Source: Flavobacterium sp. MDT1-60
Lineage (GTDB): Bacteria > Bacteroidota > Bacteroidia > Flavobacteriales > Flavobacteriaceae
Length of the DNA stretch: 64,000 nucleotides
Direction: 5' to 3'
Assembly: GCF_014844035.1 (NCBI RefSeq)
Contig: NZ_CP062159.1
Coordinates: 3,534,001-3,598,000 of the forward strand
How positions within the stretch are numbered: the stretch's first letter is position 1; every line of letters begins with the position of its first letter. A model generated the notes under the pieces. It did not search any database. It was given only the letters and a program-made list of their open reading frames with translations, and was not told where the DNA came from. Positions 45,601 to 55,198 of the stretch are shown here, piece after piece. The translations under genes and the position numbers were made by a program.

Positions 45601-47274
45601 TTAAGGATATAGGATTTTTTTCTCTTTTCCGTTCAGCTCCCCTTTTGGCAATACCTTGTTGTACACAGTTTTTTGTTTATTTAATTTTAGCGAAAATCCT
45701 CCCATAAGTCTTGTAAAAAATGAATCACTAAAATAGGCAACTTTGCTCCAGTGATTAAATGACAGGCTATTTAAGACTGCTCCAATTAATATCAAACCTA
45801 TACCTAAAAAGGAAGTTGGCTTATTTGTCATACTATATCCAACGCCCACTAGCAAAGTTCCCATCAAACTAATCCAAAAAGGGAATAGTCCATTTCGTAC
45901 TTTGGCCTTCCTGTAAAGCAATACTAGGTTAAACACCATTACACTGAAAATTATAGGCAGCAACCAAGGGCTATATGGAATACTCTGGAGCCCTGAAATT
46001 CCAAATACGCTTAGGTAAGCAGCCCAACAAAAGGGGCATTTTGGAAAGAAAACAACTATAACAGGAAAAACCACTTGTTGAGTGGTATTTAGAATTTTTG
46101 TGCCCCATCTTCGCTTTAATGATGATTCTACCAATTTTATTAGATCTGAAACCACATTTTCCACTTCCCATTGTAATCTTGTATAGGTTGTTTCAATACT
46201 ACCATGTTGATTCAGAATGAATACTTCAAGTCTATGCTGATTGACCGTTGAAGCTACATGATTGACCCCAAGTTGAAAAAAATCAGAGATTACACCAAAC
46301 TCTTCCGGACGAGTTCTTAAAACATGAGTATTTGAACCAAATCTTATTCCTCTGTTCTCTCCAAATACTCGCATTTTTGAAGGAGTGTCATAGTTTGGAT
46401 CATAAGTGAATGCAAGAAGATTTACCTTATACTCAAGTCCCCTTTTCACTAATTCATTTTGCAGCCAACCGATTTTGTTAATGGTTAATGTACACTTATT
46501 AGGGTTCATACACCTTGTATAAAAGAATGCCACAACCGTTGGTTTTTGAGCAATAATATCCTCAAGTGGTTGTATTAATCCATCTTCGTTTTGAACTCTT
46601 AGGTTTCCAATATTTCTGATGTTACGCATACCTTTCCATAACCAAGAGATATTGAAAGTACTTTTACCTTCAACTTCACAACAACTAAGATCAAGTTCTC
46701 TTTCGTCTTCCTCAATTGCTTGGATAGTTTTTAGTATCTCAACACGCATCTCAGGAGTAAAGTCTTCTAAATTATTCAGAAATGACCTGAGTTCGGGTAC
46801 TGCTCCTTTAGCATAACCTCTAAGCCATTGAAGCGTACTGAGAATTTCCAGACGCGCAGTCGAAGGTTTTTGTAAGGGCCACTCAGGCTTAAACACAGTC
46901 AAATCAAAACTATCATCATGGTACTTAAGATTGTAAATGGCTTGAATCAAAAAACTTACATACCGAGCTTTGAGCTGCGTGGCACCACGTAACCCTCTGG
47001 CCGCTGCCCCGACTATATAGGCATTTCTTCCGTTTTGCAACTCATCTAAAACAAAATTCATGGCTGAATCAGGCAGCCCCACCTCTAAAAAAGAGGCAAG
47101 GGTATACCCTTTGATTCGGTTCATCTGATAGCTGGGACGTTCTACATAAATGTTATGTCGCTCTGAAAGAAGTTCTATTAAAAGATTTCTGGATAATTCG
47201 CATTTACGAATTCTGTCCAGTACTTTTCCGATTTCCTCTTCAGTACTATCTTTTGTAAGGCTTGGCTTAATCAT
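45601..47274 (-). CDS. HEAT-SCO-membrane fusion protein
   Basis: 557 residues from ATG 47274; a TTG 15 bp upstream is less likely. Residues ~1-190 are helical HEAT-like repeats. Residues ~230-385 are a SCO1/SenC-like thioredoxin fold, with FFYTRCMNPNKC giving Cys255 and Cys261 at a wider spacing than the usual CxxxC, and His339 (GVNHVAS). The C-terminal ~150 residues have about four membrane helices starting with FFPKCPFCW (Cys413, Cys416), reminiscent of MerC-like metal transporters. It overlaps the tyrosinase gene by 8 bp. Probably a copper-delivery protein for that enzyme; this architecture is unfamiliar to me. Confidence 0.75.
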   Translation of the reverse strand: MIKPSLTKDSTEEEIGKVLDRIRKCELSRNLLIELLSERHNIYVERPSYQMNRIKGYTLASFLEVGLPDSAMNFVLDELQNGRNAYIVGAAARGLRGATQLKARYVSFLIQAIYNLKYHDDSFDLTVFKPEWPLQKPSTARLEILSTLQWLRGYAKGAVPELRSFLNNLEDFTPEMRVEILKTIQAIEEDERELDLSCCEVEGKSTFNISWLWKGMRNIRNIGNLRVQNEDGLIQPLEDIIAQKPTVVAFFYTRCMNPNKCTLTINKIGWLQNELVKRGLEYKVNLLAFTYDPNYDTPSKMRVFGENRGIRFGSNTHVLRTRPEEFGVISDFFQLGVNHVASTVNQHRLEVFILNQHGSIETTYTRLQWEVENVVSDLIKLVESSLKRRWGTKILNTTQQVVFPVIVVFFPKCPFCWAAYLSVFGISGLQSIPYSPWLLPIIFSVMVFNLVLLYRKAKVRNGLFPFWISLMGTLLVGVGYSMTNKPTSFLGIGLILIGAVLNSLSFNHWSKVAYFSDSFFTRLMGGFSLKLNKQKTVYNKVLPKGELNGKEKKILYP

Positions 47275-49846
47275 TATCGTTGCTTTCAAGTCTGTCCATT
47301 AGTTCTGCAGCTAGTTTTTCAATAATCGTTTGCTCATTGATAGATGCCGTACCAAACAATTCCATGTTACTGCGAAAGTTTGCCTTGTTTTGAGTACCAG
47401 AGTCCATAACTTCCATTAATGAAGATTTTAATCCTTCGTTTTCTTTGAGTTTTTTGGGGTCTCCGGTAAATGTCAGCATATTAAGCAATCCTGCTTTGAA
47501 GTCCACTTCGTCCGGATCCGGGCTAAGACTTCTAAATAACTTGATCCCTTCACCCGGTTCTGGTTTAGCAATAATTTCAGCAGCCAAATCATTCATAGCT
47601 TTTTTATCCAGATGGTGAAGAGAAAGAGCTCCTGCTTCCCTAACTTTAAATTTCTCATCAACATCAGTCACAACCTTCTTAAGTAATTCAATAGAATGGG
47701 GATCATCTCCCAGACCTTCTATTGCTGCTTTTCTCACTTTTAAATCTTCACTTTTTTCAAAAACATCTCGAAATAACGCTACGTGCTGAGGTTTTGGACT
47801 TTCTCTCAGAAAGAAAATAGCATCTGGTTTAGAGATGAACTCACTACGCTCTTTTTTCAGTTCTTCAATCAGGAACTCCTGAACAATTTCATCCTCATGT
47901 GCGGCTAGAATTTCAATGGCTTGAAATCTTAACTGTTGATTTTCGTCCTTAATTAAGCCTCTGAGGATATTAAAAAATTTAGACCGTCTAGAGGAAAATG
48001 CCCTATTTGATCTTTTTGAGCCAACTAGTTTATGTATAAGTTCAGATCTAATTTCGATGGGTTCAGATTTATCAGCAATAATCTCAAGAGCAGAATCTAA
48101 GAAATCTATTTGGGAATCATCCACTTGAATTAGCGACTTAAGCCTAATTTCTGTTTCTTCATTCTTGTTATTCAATATCTCTATTACCTTAGATTGCTCC
48201 ACATCACCAAATAGAAATATCTCGTCTGCAGCTTTTAATCTTTCCTTAGTTGCAAGTTTTTCGTTAAAGAATTTATCTACAAGTTCTTTCCTATCAAACT
48301 CTGGCACATCACATACATATGGTTTTTTGTTAGAGTCAAAGTACGGTATATCATCATAGTCAAACCCTTGATGTGCTTCGTTATTTTTACTAAGTTTACC
48401 TTGATAGTCTATTGTACTCCTTACTGTTAGTGCATCATAAGGATAAGGATATCTAGAAGTAGGAGAATTAGGAAATTTAATATTTATCTGTGGCACTTTT
48501 CCTTTTTCATCACCTCCTAAATCTTTTGTTTCCCATTTTCTCATAGGTCTGCTTAATTCGAAATCATATCCCCAAGGCCATAAAGTATCTTCAGCAAAGT
48601 TTCCAATATCATCTTCCCCTACATAATAAAACCCATCTTCTAACTTTTTATCTTTTGCCCAATCTTGCCCTCTTAGCCCTGAGTATTTTCCTGGATGTGG
48701 ATAAGTTTCTATTTCATTGACATTAAATCTGTTATTCACTTGTTGCCATAAAGCCCATAAGCGATCGACATTACTATGCATCATAAAGAAAAGCGGATCT
48801 ACAGGATCTTTGCCAACATTAACTATATGCCCAGTAAATGTTAAATGGCCTCCATTGTGAGAACCACGCTCTTCATAATTTGACCAAAATGAAAAGCTAT
48901 CACGTAAGCCTTCCTCTCCCTCACAAATTAATTGTTTCTCTGTTCTTATAACATATTGTGATTTCCCATCAACAGGATTCTGATTACGATAAGCGCGTTT
49001 TAGAGCTCCTCCCCAAAAAATATGTTTCGAATAAGTTAACATTGGGTTTAATTGATCGAATGCAGGCTCAAGTTGTTCACCCAAGCCTTCTTCAATTCTT
49101 GGATCAGTTGCATTAGGAAGTTCTGTGTTTTTAGTTTCTCCTATGAATGTTGAAGTAAATACTCGATCTGCCTTCTCATCGAATTTCCAATATGGTATGG
49201 CAACTTCAGGATATATTCTTTGTAATTCTCTCTCCAGATGCAACAAGAAAGCTCTATGCCAAGGATGAAAAGAAGTACGTCCGTGTATTTCATTCGAAGC
49301 ATCCAGTGTATGCATCAATACAATTTCATCTAACAATTTACTTGGTTTTCTTGTAAATTCATTATTTGGGTCTGGGTAATTATCCTTTGCATTTTCTTTC
49401 GATAGACGTACAAATGCTTCCAAGAACATGGTCATTTCTTCTTGATCGAGTTTATTAGCATTTTTCCGTACCCTAACCATGATCTCTTTTTTCAATTCAA
49501 GATCCGAGTTATTCGATTTTACATAAATGAAAGTATCTTTTCCTACAACTTTCCCTGCAATTCTTTCTGCGATACTTGCGTGGCCATATTTACCTGCAAC
49601 ATAGAAGGTAAGTTCGTTAGCATTTTGAAAATCGTGTTCTATCTTCTTCACAGGAGTAGCACTTGTTGCATTATCCAGGTATAGGTCTATTCGACCAGCT
49701 TTATTGATATGCTCAGGAGTGATTGTTACGGGCATTGGTAAATCTCCGCCGTATCCATCAACAGTCAATGTGCACTTTACAGGAGTCCATCCCACAAATT
49801 CTGCGTTTTTATCTTCGCTTCCGTTTATTTTGAGAATAAATTTCAT
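47267..49846 (-). CDS. Tyrosinase with C-terminal HEAT-like repeats
   Basis: 859 residues. After a ~130-residue beta-type N-terminal domain comes a tyrosinase core: CuA His179, His194 and His197 (HPWHRAFLLHLE), and CuB His330, His334 (SHNGGHLTFTGH) and His357 (MMHSNVDRLWALW). Residues ~535-850 are alpha-helical repeats of HEAT type (IRLKSLIQV, IRSELIHKLV, LRFQAIEILAAHE, VRKAAIEGLGDD). There is no signal peptide, unlike the tyrosinase at 33860, so it is either cytoplasmic or exported by an unseen route. The neighbouring SCO-fusion gene overlaps its end. Confidence 0.84.
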   Translation of the reverse strand: MKFILKINGSEDKNAEFVGWTPVKCTLTVDGYGGDLPMPVTITPEHINKAGRIDLYLDNATSATPVKKIEHDFQNANELTFYVAGKYGHASIAERIAGKVVGKDTFIYVKSNNSDLELKKEIMVRVRKNANKLDQEEMTMFLEAFVRLSKENAKDNYPDPNNEFTRKPSKLLDEIVLMHTLDASNEIHGRTSFHPWHRAFLLHLERELQRIYPEVAIPYWKFDEKADRVFTSTFIGETKNTELPNATDPRIEEGLGEQLEPAFDQLNPMLTYSKHIFWGGALKRAYRNQNPVDGKSQYVIRTEKQLICEGEEGLRDSFSFWSNYEERGSHNGGHLTFTGHIVNVGKDPVDPLFFMMHSNVDRLWALWQQVNNRFNVNEIETYPHPGKYSGLRGQDWAKDKKLEDGFYYVGEDDIGNFAEDTLWPWGYDFELSRPMRKWETKDLGGDEKGKVPQINIKFPNSPTSRYPYPYDALTVRSTIDYQGKLSKNNEAHQGFDYDDIPYFDSNKKPYVCDVPEFDRKELVDKFFNEKLATKERLKAADEIFLFGDVEQSKVIEILNNKNEETEIRLKSLIQVDDSQIDFLDSALEIIADKSEPIEIRSELIHKLVGSKRSNRAFSSRRSKFFNILRGLIKDENQQLRFQAIEILAAHEDEIVQEFLIEELKKERSEFISKPDAIFFLRESPKPQHVALFRDVFEKSEDLKVRKAAIEGLGDDPHSIELLKKVVTDVDEKFKVREAGALSLHHLDKKAMNDLAAEIIAKPEPGEGIKLFRSLSPDPDEVDFKAGLLNMLTFTGDPKKLKENEGLKSSLMEVMDSGTQNKANFRSNMELFGTASINEQTIIEKLAAELMDRLESNDND

Positions 49847-49869
49847 TCTTATTTGATTTTTAGTTTTGA

Positions 49870-50274
49870 TTAACTCATTTTGATCATAATAAACGAAGCC
49901 ACAATCCCAGCTTTTGACTGCCCGTGCGGTTCTGTTCTTATCACGCTTCCTACGATTGCAGGTAATTGATTTACGCCTTCAACCCAATTGGGTATATAAT
50001 AACCAATGTAGTCATATACCCAGTCCTCAGCTCCAGTTCCTTTTACTCCTCTTCCCTGAAATCTCAGTTGGAAAGGGTTGCCGAAATGTATAGTTCCTTT
50101 TATTGTCACTTTGCCCCATTCCCCAAAATCAAAGTCACCAATGATATGACCAAAGTCTGAGGGTAAAATAGCCAACTCACCCTGCCCGAATAACTGCGGA
50201 TCTTCATTTGGGTTAGTATTGTTAACAAAGCTTCTATAAAGCCACTTTCCTGTTACATCTTTTGGATTTTCCAT
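49870..50274 (-). CDS. Small protein of the tyrosinase operon, unknown function
   Basis: 134 residues, beta-rich, starting MENPKDVTGKWLYRSFVNNT, with repeated Gly-Asp-Phe and aromatic strands (FGHIIGDFDFGEWGKVTIKG, WVYDYIGYYIPNW). The pattern suggests a small beta barrel of lipocalin or avidin type, but I do not recognise the family. It is 23 bp upstream of the tyrosinase gene and first in the operon, so it may be a caddie-like helper or substrate-binding partner. Confidence 0.72.
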   Translation of the reverse strand: MENPKDVTGKWLYRSFVNNTNPNEDPQLFGQGELAILPSDFGHIIGDFDFGEWGKVTIKGTIHFGNPFQLRFQGRGVKGTGAEDWVYDYIGYYIPNWVEGVNQLPAIVGSVIRTEPHGQSKAGIVASFIMIKMS

Positions 50275-50930
50275 ATTGTTGTTGTTTTTGTTTTGAATTT
50301 TTGTTTCTCAGTCAAAATTGTGCGCAACTTATTTATAAGCGATACAACTATTCGCATATCCACCATTTTGATATAGATTGGTGCAATTCTATTTCGTTTT
50401 ATATTCTTTCAAAAATAACCGAAAAAGACCAGATAAACACACGTATATATACTTGTTTTTAAGATACTTACACTAAAATATTAAATTAAGAAATGTGAGA
50501 TTTTATATTAAGCAGAATAACATAAATCATAACAATTACCTATCAAGCAGGTCATAAAGACACTTTGGAGAAATAATAAAACTTTTGAATATTTTATTTA
50601 GGAAAACTTCCGTGAGATGACATGAATTAAGTTTGGATCTCCATAAACATTAAAAAATTACTTAAAGTCGAAGTCATTCGGATAGCACTATAATAAAGCA
50701 CTTTGGACAGGAATAAAGCAATTTTTTAGTTCTATGAAACAGCAATAATATATTGTATCTATAATATAAATTAGCAAATATGATCATCGAATTTTCACCT
50801 GAATAATCTCTTAAATATTATTTAATTTTACTAAATACTCATTTGAATTCAATATTTAAAAACTAAATTGCATATTATGATTTAAAATGATTATGTATTT
50901 TCAGAATTAAAATATTCTTATACTTCGAAT
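50275..50930. other. Gene-free stretch
   Basis: About 650 bp upstream of the second tyrosinase operon. It must hold its promoter. Short direct repeats of GCACTTTGGA-like sequence occur around 50560 and 50700; nothing else is seen. Confidence 0.45.
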
Positions 50931-51060
50931 TTTTTAACATTAACCCCTCCGATACATACAAACCGCTTTCCATTAAAAAATTAAAATAATTATCTTACAA
51001 ATCAACTTGTAAATAAGCCAATTTCTTCAAATCGTCCATAAAATTTATAGAAATTTGTCC
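50931..51060 (+). repeat. Dispersed intergenic repeat, copy C
   Basis: TTTTTTAACATTAACCCC leads into CGATACATACAAACCGC. The inner blocks AATAATTATCTTACAAATCA and AATTTCTTCAAATCGTCCAT match copies A and B. The 3' arm has diverged to TATAGAAATTTGTCC, so the closing stem is weaker. The 3' part, CGTCCATAAA..AGAAATTTGTCC, is shared with copy D. Confidence 0.68.
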
Positions 51061-51081
51061 CGTCGAGGTCACCACAGCCAA

Positions 51082-51117
51082 ATGGCGCCAATTGAAGACA
51101 ATTGGCGCCATTTTTTT
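51082..51117 (+). terminator. Intrinsic terminator after repeat copy C
   Basis: ATGGCGCCAATTG, loop AAGA, CAATTGGCGCCAT, then seven T: a perfect 13-bp stem. The same hairpin with two C-to-T changes follows copy D. Confidence 0.82.
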
Positions 51118-51663
51118 ACTACTTCTACTAAATACGATAACTTTGAATCATTTTTTGCCTTTATTTCTTTCTCTAAAATAATACTAAGAGTCAACTGCAT
51201 CAGTATATATATTTATATAAAAAATAACACAAATAGTTGATTTATCGTTCGATAACTTAACAGGATTCGAACACTAAGAATGAAGAGAAACTATGACTTT
51301 ATAATATCCTATTTTTTTCTAGTTACTGTTCAATTTCAGAAAATGAAATCTCATTTTTAAATGATTTAATATTTCATAATTATTTGAATTTCCTGCTCTC
51401 ATTTTTTCAAATATAATTGTTGCTCGACTGAAGCAAAAAATTGGTTTTTCTATAACTAGAATAATGAAAGAATCGCGGCTTCATAATTTGTAATTCTGGA
51501 TCTTATTAATTGTCTTTTTATTTAGTTTTAATTGTATTTCATTTAACATAAAATGAAATGAATTAAGTTTAGTTTCGTGAAATAAAATGCAGGTAATAGA
51601 CTAAAAATAATTTTGTACTGGAAGCATTATGGCATCAGTATATTTAAACAACAGCTATATAGA
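51118..51663. other. Leader region of the first 7TM-AraC gene
   Basis: About 545 bp with no ORF. It parallels the stretch at 54673-55198: both contain a TTAACAGGATT(C/T)GAACAC segment (near 51257 and 54798) and end at a TTG-initiated 7TM-AraC gene. Confidence 0.5.
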
Positions 51664-52809
51664 TTGATCTTTACAATATTTTTTAACACAGCAATTTTTC
51701 AAGGAATAGTTTTAGGAGCAATTATCTTAAAATCACCATTGTTTAAGAGCAAAGCCAATAAATATTTGGCTTATGCAATATTTACGCTTTCCATTCTTAT
51801 TGCTAACCTCGTCTTTGAAATAATTGATCTTTACAGCAGTATACCCTTTCTGCGTTTTCTTGATGATGTCGAATGGGCATTTCTCTTTCCTGTTTTAATT
51901 TTTATGTTTGTTATACATCAGTTGAATCATCCCATCAGAAATTCGAAAAAGATTCGATGGTTGTATGCACCGTTTCTATATTCAGCCATTACAAATGTTT
52001 TTTATGACTGCGATGCTGTAGCGCATATTTTTACAATTCCGCATTTTCTTAAAAACATTATAGAAACTATTGGAAGTTTTGATTTTTATCTTGTTCTGGT
52101 ATTTATGCCCTTTATGGCTGTTTATACCTTCGGATTTATTAAATTTTCAAAAGATAAACAGGAAAAGAAATGGATCACTTTTTTATGGTTTTTGGTTTAT
52201 GTATTAATGCTTTCCTGGATGGTGGCTATTCTGACAGGCTTGCTTTTTGAATATGATCTTTCGTATGTTATGCAGATTCTGGCATTGTTTGCTACATTTT
52301 TAATTCATTGCACAGCTTATTATGGCGTGTTTAGATACAGGCTGGCCGACAATAAAGCAGGAATAGAAGAACTGCTAAATAAAAAGACTTTGTCAGAAGA
52401 TGAAATATCTGTCGAAGAAGTAATCCTTAAAAAAGGAAATGATGCAAATGGTTTAGATCTCTTTACAAAAGAAAACCCTTATTTTAAGAGGCTGGAAATA
52501 CTTTGCGAAGAGCATCAAATTTATAAAAACAGCAATCTAAACAGAGAAAAAGTAGCAGAACAGCTAGGAATAAGTGCAGGATATGTTTCGCAACTGATTA
52601 ATGTGATTACGGGAGATAACTTTGCCAATTATATAAATAACTATCGGGTCGAAGCCGTGAAAGAAATGATTCTAGATTCAGACTATGAAAACTACAGCTT
52701 ACTGGCAATAGGATTAGAATCTGGATTCACTTCGAAGACAACATTTCACAATGCCTTCAAAAAATCTACAGGTATGACACCAAACAGTTTTCGGAATACC
52801 AATAAATAA
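51664..52809 (+). CDS. Membrane-anchored AraC-family regulator (7TM-HTH), TTG start
   Basis: 381 residues. About seven hydrophobic helices fill residues ~1-230, then a C-terminal AraC domain begins (NLNREKVAEQLGISAGYVSQ, SLLAIGLESGFTSKTTFHNA). The TTG at 51664 was chosen because its product (IFTIFFNTAIFQGIVLGAII) aligns exactly with the paralogue at 55199, which also has only a TTG; an earlier TTG at 51613 is possible. Such proteins sense an envelope signal and act on DNA from the membrane. Its target is probably the barrel-protein and M23 genes 95 bp downstream. Confidence 0.82.
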   Translation: MIFTIFFNTAIFQGIVLGAIILKSPLFKSKANKYLAYAIFTLSILIANLVFEIIDLYSSIPFLRFLDDVEWAFLFPVLIFMFVIHQLNHPIRNSKKIRWLYAPFLYSAITNVFYDCDAVAHIFTIPHFLKNIIETIGSFDFYLVLVFMPFMAVYTFGFIKFSKDKQEKKWITFLWFLVYVLMLSWMVAILTGLLFEYDLSYVMQILALFATFLIHCTAYYGVFRYRLADNKAGIEELLNKKTLSEDEISVEEVILKKGNDANGLDLFTKENPYFKRLEILCEEHQIYKNSNLNREKVAEQLGISAGYVSQLINVITGDNFANYINNYRVEAVKEMILDSDYENYSLLAIGLESGFTSKTTFHNAFKKSTGMTPNSFRNTNK

Positions 52810-52863
52810 GTTCGGATTTCTCCAGTCTTAAGATATTTGGACTTTATCGGTTTTTATTTCATT

Positions 52864-52871
52864 TAGGTTTG
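52864..52871 (+). promoter_or_regulatory. -7 box of the outer-membrane protein gene
   Basis: TAGGTTTG matches TAnnTTTG, 32 nt before the ATG at 52904. No -33 box at the usual distance, so activation by the upstream 7TM-AraC protein is plausible. Confidence 0.45.
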
Positions 52872-52903
52872 CCATCATAATCAACTTAATCATTGCAATA
52901 TAT

Positions 52904-53632
52904 ATGAAATTAAATCGACTCATTTTTACGACTGCGATTTTGTCTGCAGTCTCGGTTCAAGCACAAACTACCGAAAAAAAGAACCAGCTGGAATTTTCGA
53001 CAGGCTATAATTTTGGCTATTTGAAAAACCTCGAGTTTGCGCCAGTGTCAATGTATGAGTATGAAGGCTCGGTGTATAAATTAAATTACACACATACTAG
53101 TAAAAAAGAAAATCTATTTGAAATTAAGATTGATTATCTTTCATCTGAACTAAAAACCGATAAACTTTCCAATCTCAACAATGATTTTGCGAAAGTCGGG
53201 TTGGGTTTTTCTTATCTCAAAAAGATTTATGATAAAGATCGATTTGTTATATATGGAGGACTTCAATCACAGACCAATACTTCTATTTATAGCAATCCAA
53301 ACACTTCTTCTTTTAATAATGAGGATTATTATACGCTACATCAGGAATTTGGAATAACGGGTAGATTTAGATACCAATCTAGTGAAAAACAATATTTATC
53401 ATCAAAATTAACTCTTCCTGTAGCGTTACTTAGAGTTACCAACACAGAAGGTAAGTTTTATACCATAGACAACTATCAAAGTGTTTTATGGGAATTGGAG
53501 TATGGTTATAAGCTTTCTAATCATTTTGATGTAAAAGCAGGCTATAATTTTAATTATGCGAGGCTTCAGGTGCCAAGTGCATACAGAGAACTGCAGCATC
53601 AATTAAATCTGGGTATTAACTATAAATTTTAA
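52904..53632 (+). CDS. Outer-membrane beta-barrel protein
   Basis: 242 residues: signal peptide (MKLNRLIFTTAILSAVSVQA), then alternating strands such as LEFSTGYNFGYLKNLEFA and AKVGLGFSYLKKIY, ending in the barrel signature HQLNLGINYKF. The family is not certain (DUF6268-like). It lies 2 bp before the M23 peptidase gene, so the two are cotranscribed, and 95 bp after the 7TM-AraC gene. Confidence 0.75.
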   Translation: MKLNRLIFTTAILSAVSVQAQTTEKKNQLEFSTGYNFGYLKNLEFAPVSMYEYEGSVYKLNYTHTSKKENLFEIKIDYLSSELKTDKLSNLNNDFAKVGLGFSYLKKIYDKDRFVIYGGLQSQTNTSIYSNPNTSSFNNEDYYTLHQEFGITGRFRYQSSEKQYLSSKLTLPVALLRVTNTEGKFYTIDNYQSVLWELEYGYKLSNHFDVKAGYNFNYARLQVPSAYRELQHQLNLGINYKF

Positions 53633-53634
53633 TT

Positions 53635-54336
53635 ATGAAACAAATCAAATCTTTGGGATGCTTTTTTGCAATTATCTTTATGGTTTTATTTACCTCCTGT
53701 GCAGACATGCTTATGGGTGATGAAGGAAAATACGATGAAGACATCTATTTAAATTACAAGACAAAAACAGTATTAGAATTGCCTTTTGAAGGCGACTGGT
53801 ATATAGTCGCAGGAGGGAAATCTCTGGAATTAAATCATCATTTTATGCCTAACCGGCACCAGAGATATGCACTGGACATTGTTCATATAATAAACAGAAG
53901 AGCGAATACAGGAGACGGAACTAAAAATGAAGATTATTATTGTTTTGGGAAACGTTTGAATGCGCCTGGAGACGGAAAGATAATAGCGATGGAAAACGCA
54001 ATTGAGGATAATGTTCCCGGAATTAAAAACGGTAAGCAATCGTTAGGTAATTATATTATTATTGATCATTTGAATGGGGAGTTTTCCTTTATGCTTCATT
54101 TAAAAAAGAATTCTATAATAGTAGCGGTCGGAGATACGGTACAGAGAGGTCAGCAGGTTGGTCTGGCTGGAAACAGCGGTTATTCTACAGGGCCACATCT
54201 GCATTATCATCTGCAGACAACTTCATCTCTTACAACTGGTGTTGGTCTCCCTATGCAATTTCAAAACTACTATGCCGACGATGTTTTTACAGAGAGAGGA
54301 GAGCCAATTACTTCTCAGATAGTGAGGAAAAATTAA
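53635..54336 (+). CDS. M23-family metallopeptidase lipoprotein
   Basis: 233 residues, lipobox FTSC (Cys22). The LytM fold has the zinc site His75/Asp81 (HQRYALDIVH) and HLHYH (188-192), with GNYIIIDHLNGEFSFMLHLK and GDTVQRGQQVGLAGNSGYST as the usual surrounding blocks. It cleaves or remodels peptidoglycan cross-links, or acts on other glycine-rich proteins. It partners the outer-membrane protein gene. Confidence 0.85.
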   Translation: MKQIKSLGCFFAIIFMVLFTSCADMLMGDEGKYDEDIYLNYKTKTVLELPFEGDWYIVAGGKSLELNHHFMPNRHQRYALDIVHIINRRANTGDGTKNEDYYCFGKRLNAPGDGKIIAMENAIEDNVPGIKNGKQSLGNYIIIDHLNGEFSFMLHLKKNSIIVAVGDTVQRGQQVGLAGNSGYSTGPHLHYHLQTTSSLTTGVGLPMQFQNYYADDVFTERGEPITSQIVRKN

Positions 54337-54570
54337 AAAATGATAATTTTCAATCTTTTGGTATATTAACCAAATTGACAACCACTGCCCCAAATTAAGA
54401 TCTTCTAATCTTTGAAAAAAATTATAGAAATTCGTCCAGTCAAGGCATTGAAACTAGATATTTTTTTAAAGACAATTTTAAAATGGTTCGAGAATTGTTC
54501 CTATAGATCCCCGACAGGACATCTAAACCAAATTTGTAAAGCCAATGAAAGACAGCCTCTACGTCCAGTA

Positions 54571-54630
54571 CGCCAATCTCTTCAAATCGTCCATAAATTT
54601 TTTAGAAATTTGTCCTGTTCCTGTCACCAC
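54571..54630 (+). repeat. Dispersed intergenic repeat, copy D (3' part only)
   Basis: GCCAATCTCTTCAAATCGTC, CATAAATTTTTTAGAAATTTG and TCCTGTTCCTGTCACCACAG match the end of copy C. A second degenerate piece (TTATAGAAATTCGTCC) lies near 54423. The 5' arm with GATACATACAAACC is missing. Confidence 0.6.
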
Positions 54631-54636
54631 AGTCAA

Positions 54637-54672
54637 ATGGTGCCAATTGAAGACAATTGGTGCCATTTTTTT
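54637..54672 (+). terminator. Intrinsic terminator after repeat copy D
   Basis: ATGGTGCCAATTG, loop AAGA, CAATTGGTGCCAT and seven T. Relative to the copy C hairpin, two C-G pairs have become G-T pairs, so pairing is kept. Confidence 0.8.
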
Positions 54673-55198
54673 ATTTATACTATTAAATAAAATACTTTCG
54701 AATCATTTGTTTTTTTATAATTTCTATAACAACAAAAAACAAATGCAAAAGAGCATATTTTTATACGAAAAACAAGATGATTTCAAGATTATCGCTCTAT
54801 AAGTTAACAGGATTTGAACACCTTGAATGACATAAAATAAAGATTAACATTTTCCTAAATTATACTAAACTAATTTTCGACGGCTAATTATAAAATATAA
54901 TTTAGAAATTGGCGTATAATCTCATTAACCGCTCTTTTATTTTCATTTTTTAATTGCTGCTCAACATCTGCCAAAAATTGGTTTATTCCTCAAATCAGAA
55001 TCTTAAAAAATTGTTTAAGTTTTTTTATACAATTAATGAATAACTTTAGTTAATCATTTCTTAATCCGTTAAGAAAATCATTTACATTACTATAAATTCG
55101 CTTTGCTATTTCGTGTGAAATTAGCTATGTTTTGAAGAGTAACTAAATACCATAATATTCAAAAGCAAATCCTAAAAATAACTTTTATCTTAAAAAAA
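54673..55198. other. Leader region of the second 7TM-AraC gene
   Basis: About 525 bp, AT-rich, no credible ORF. The TTAACAGGATTTGAACAC segment near 54798 and the general layout repeat the 51118-51663 stretch. Confidence 0.5.

Noticed and set aside
54412..54802. Overlapping small ORFs of 85-92 codons
   Set aside because: They run through repeat copy D and its terminator hairpin, so they are noncoding.
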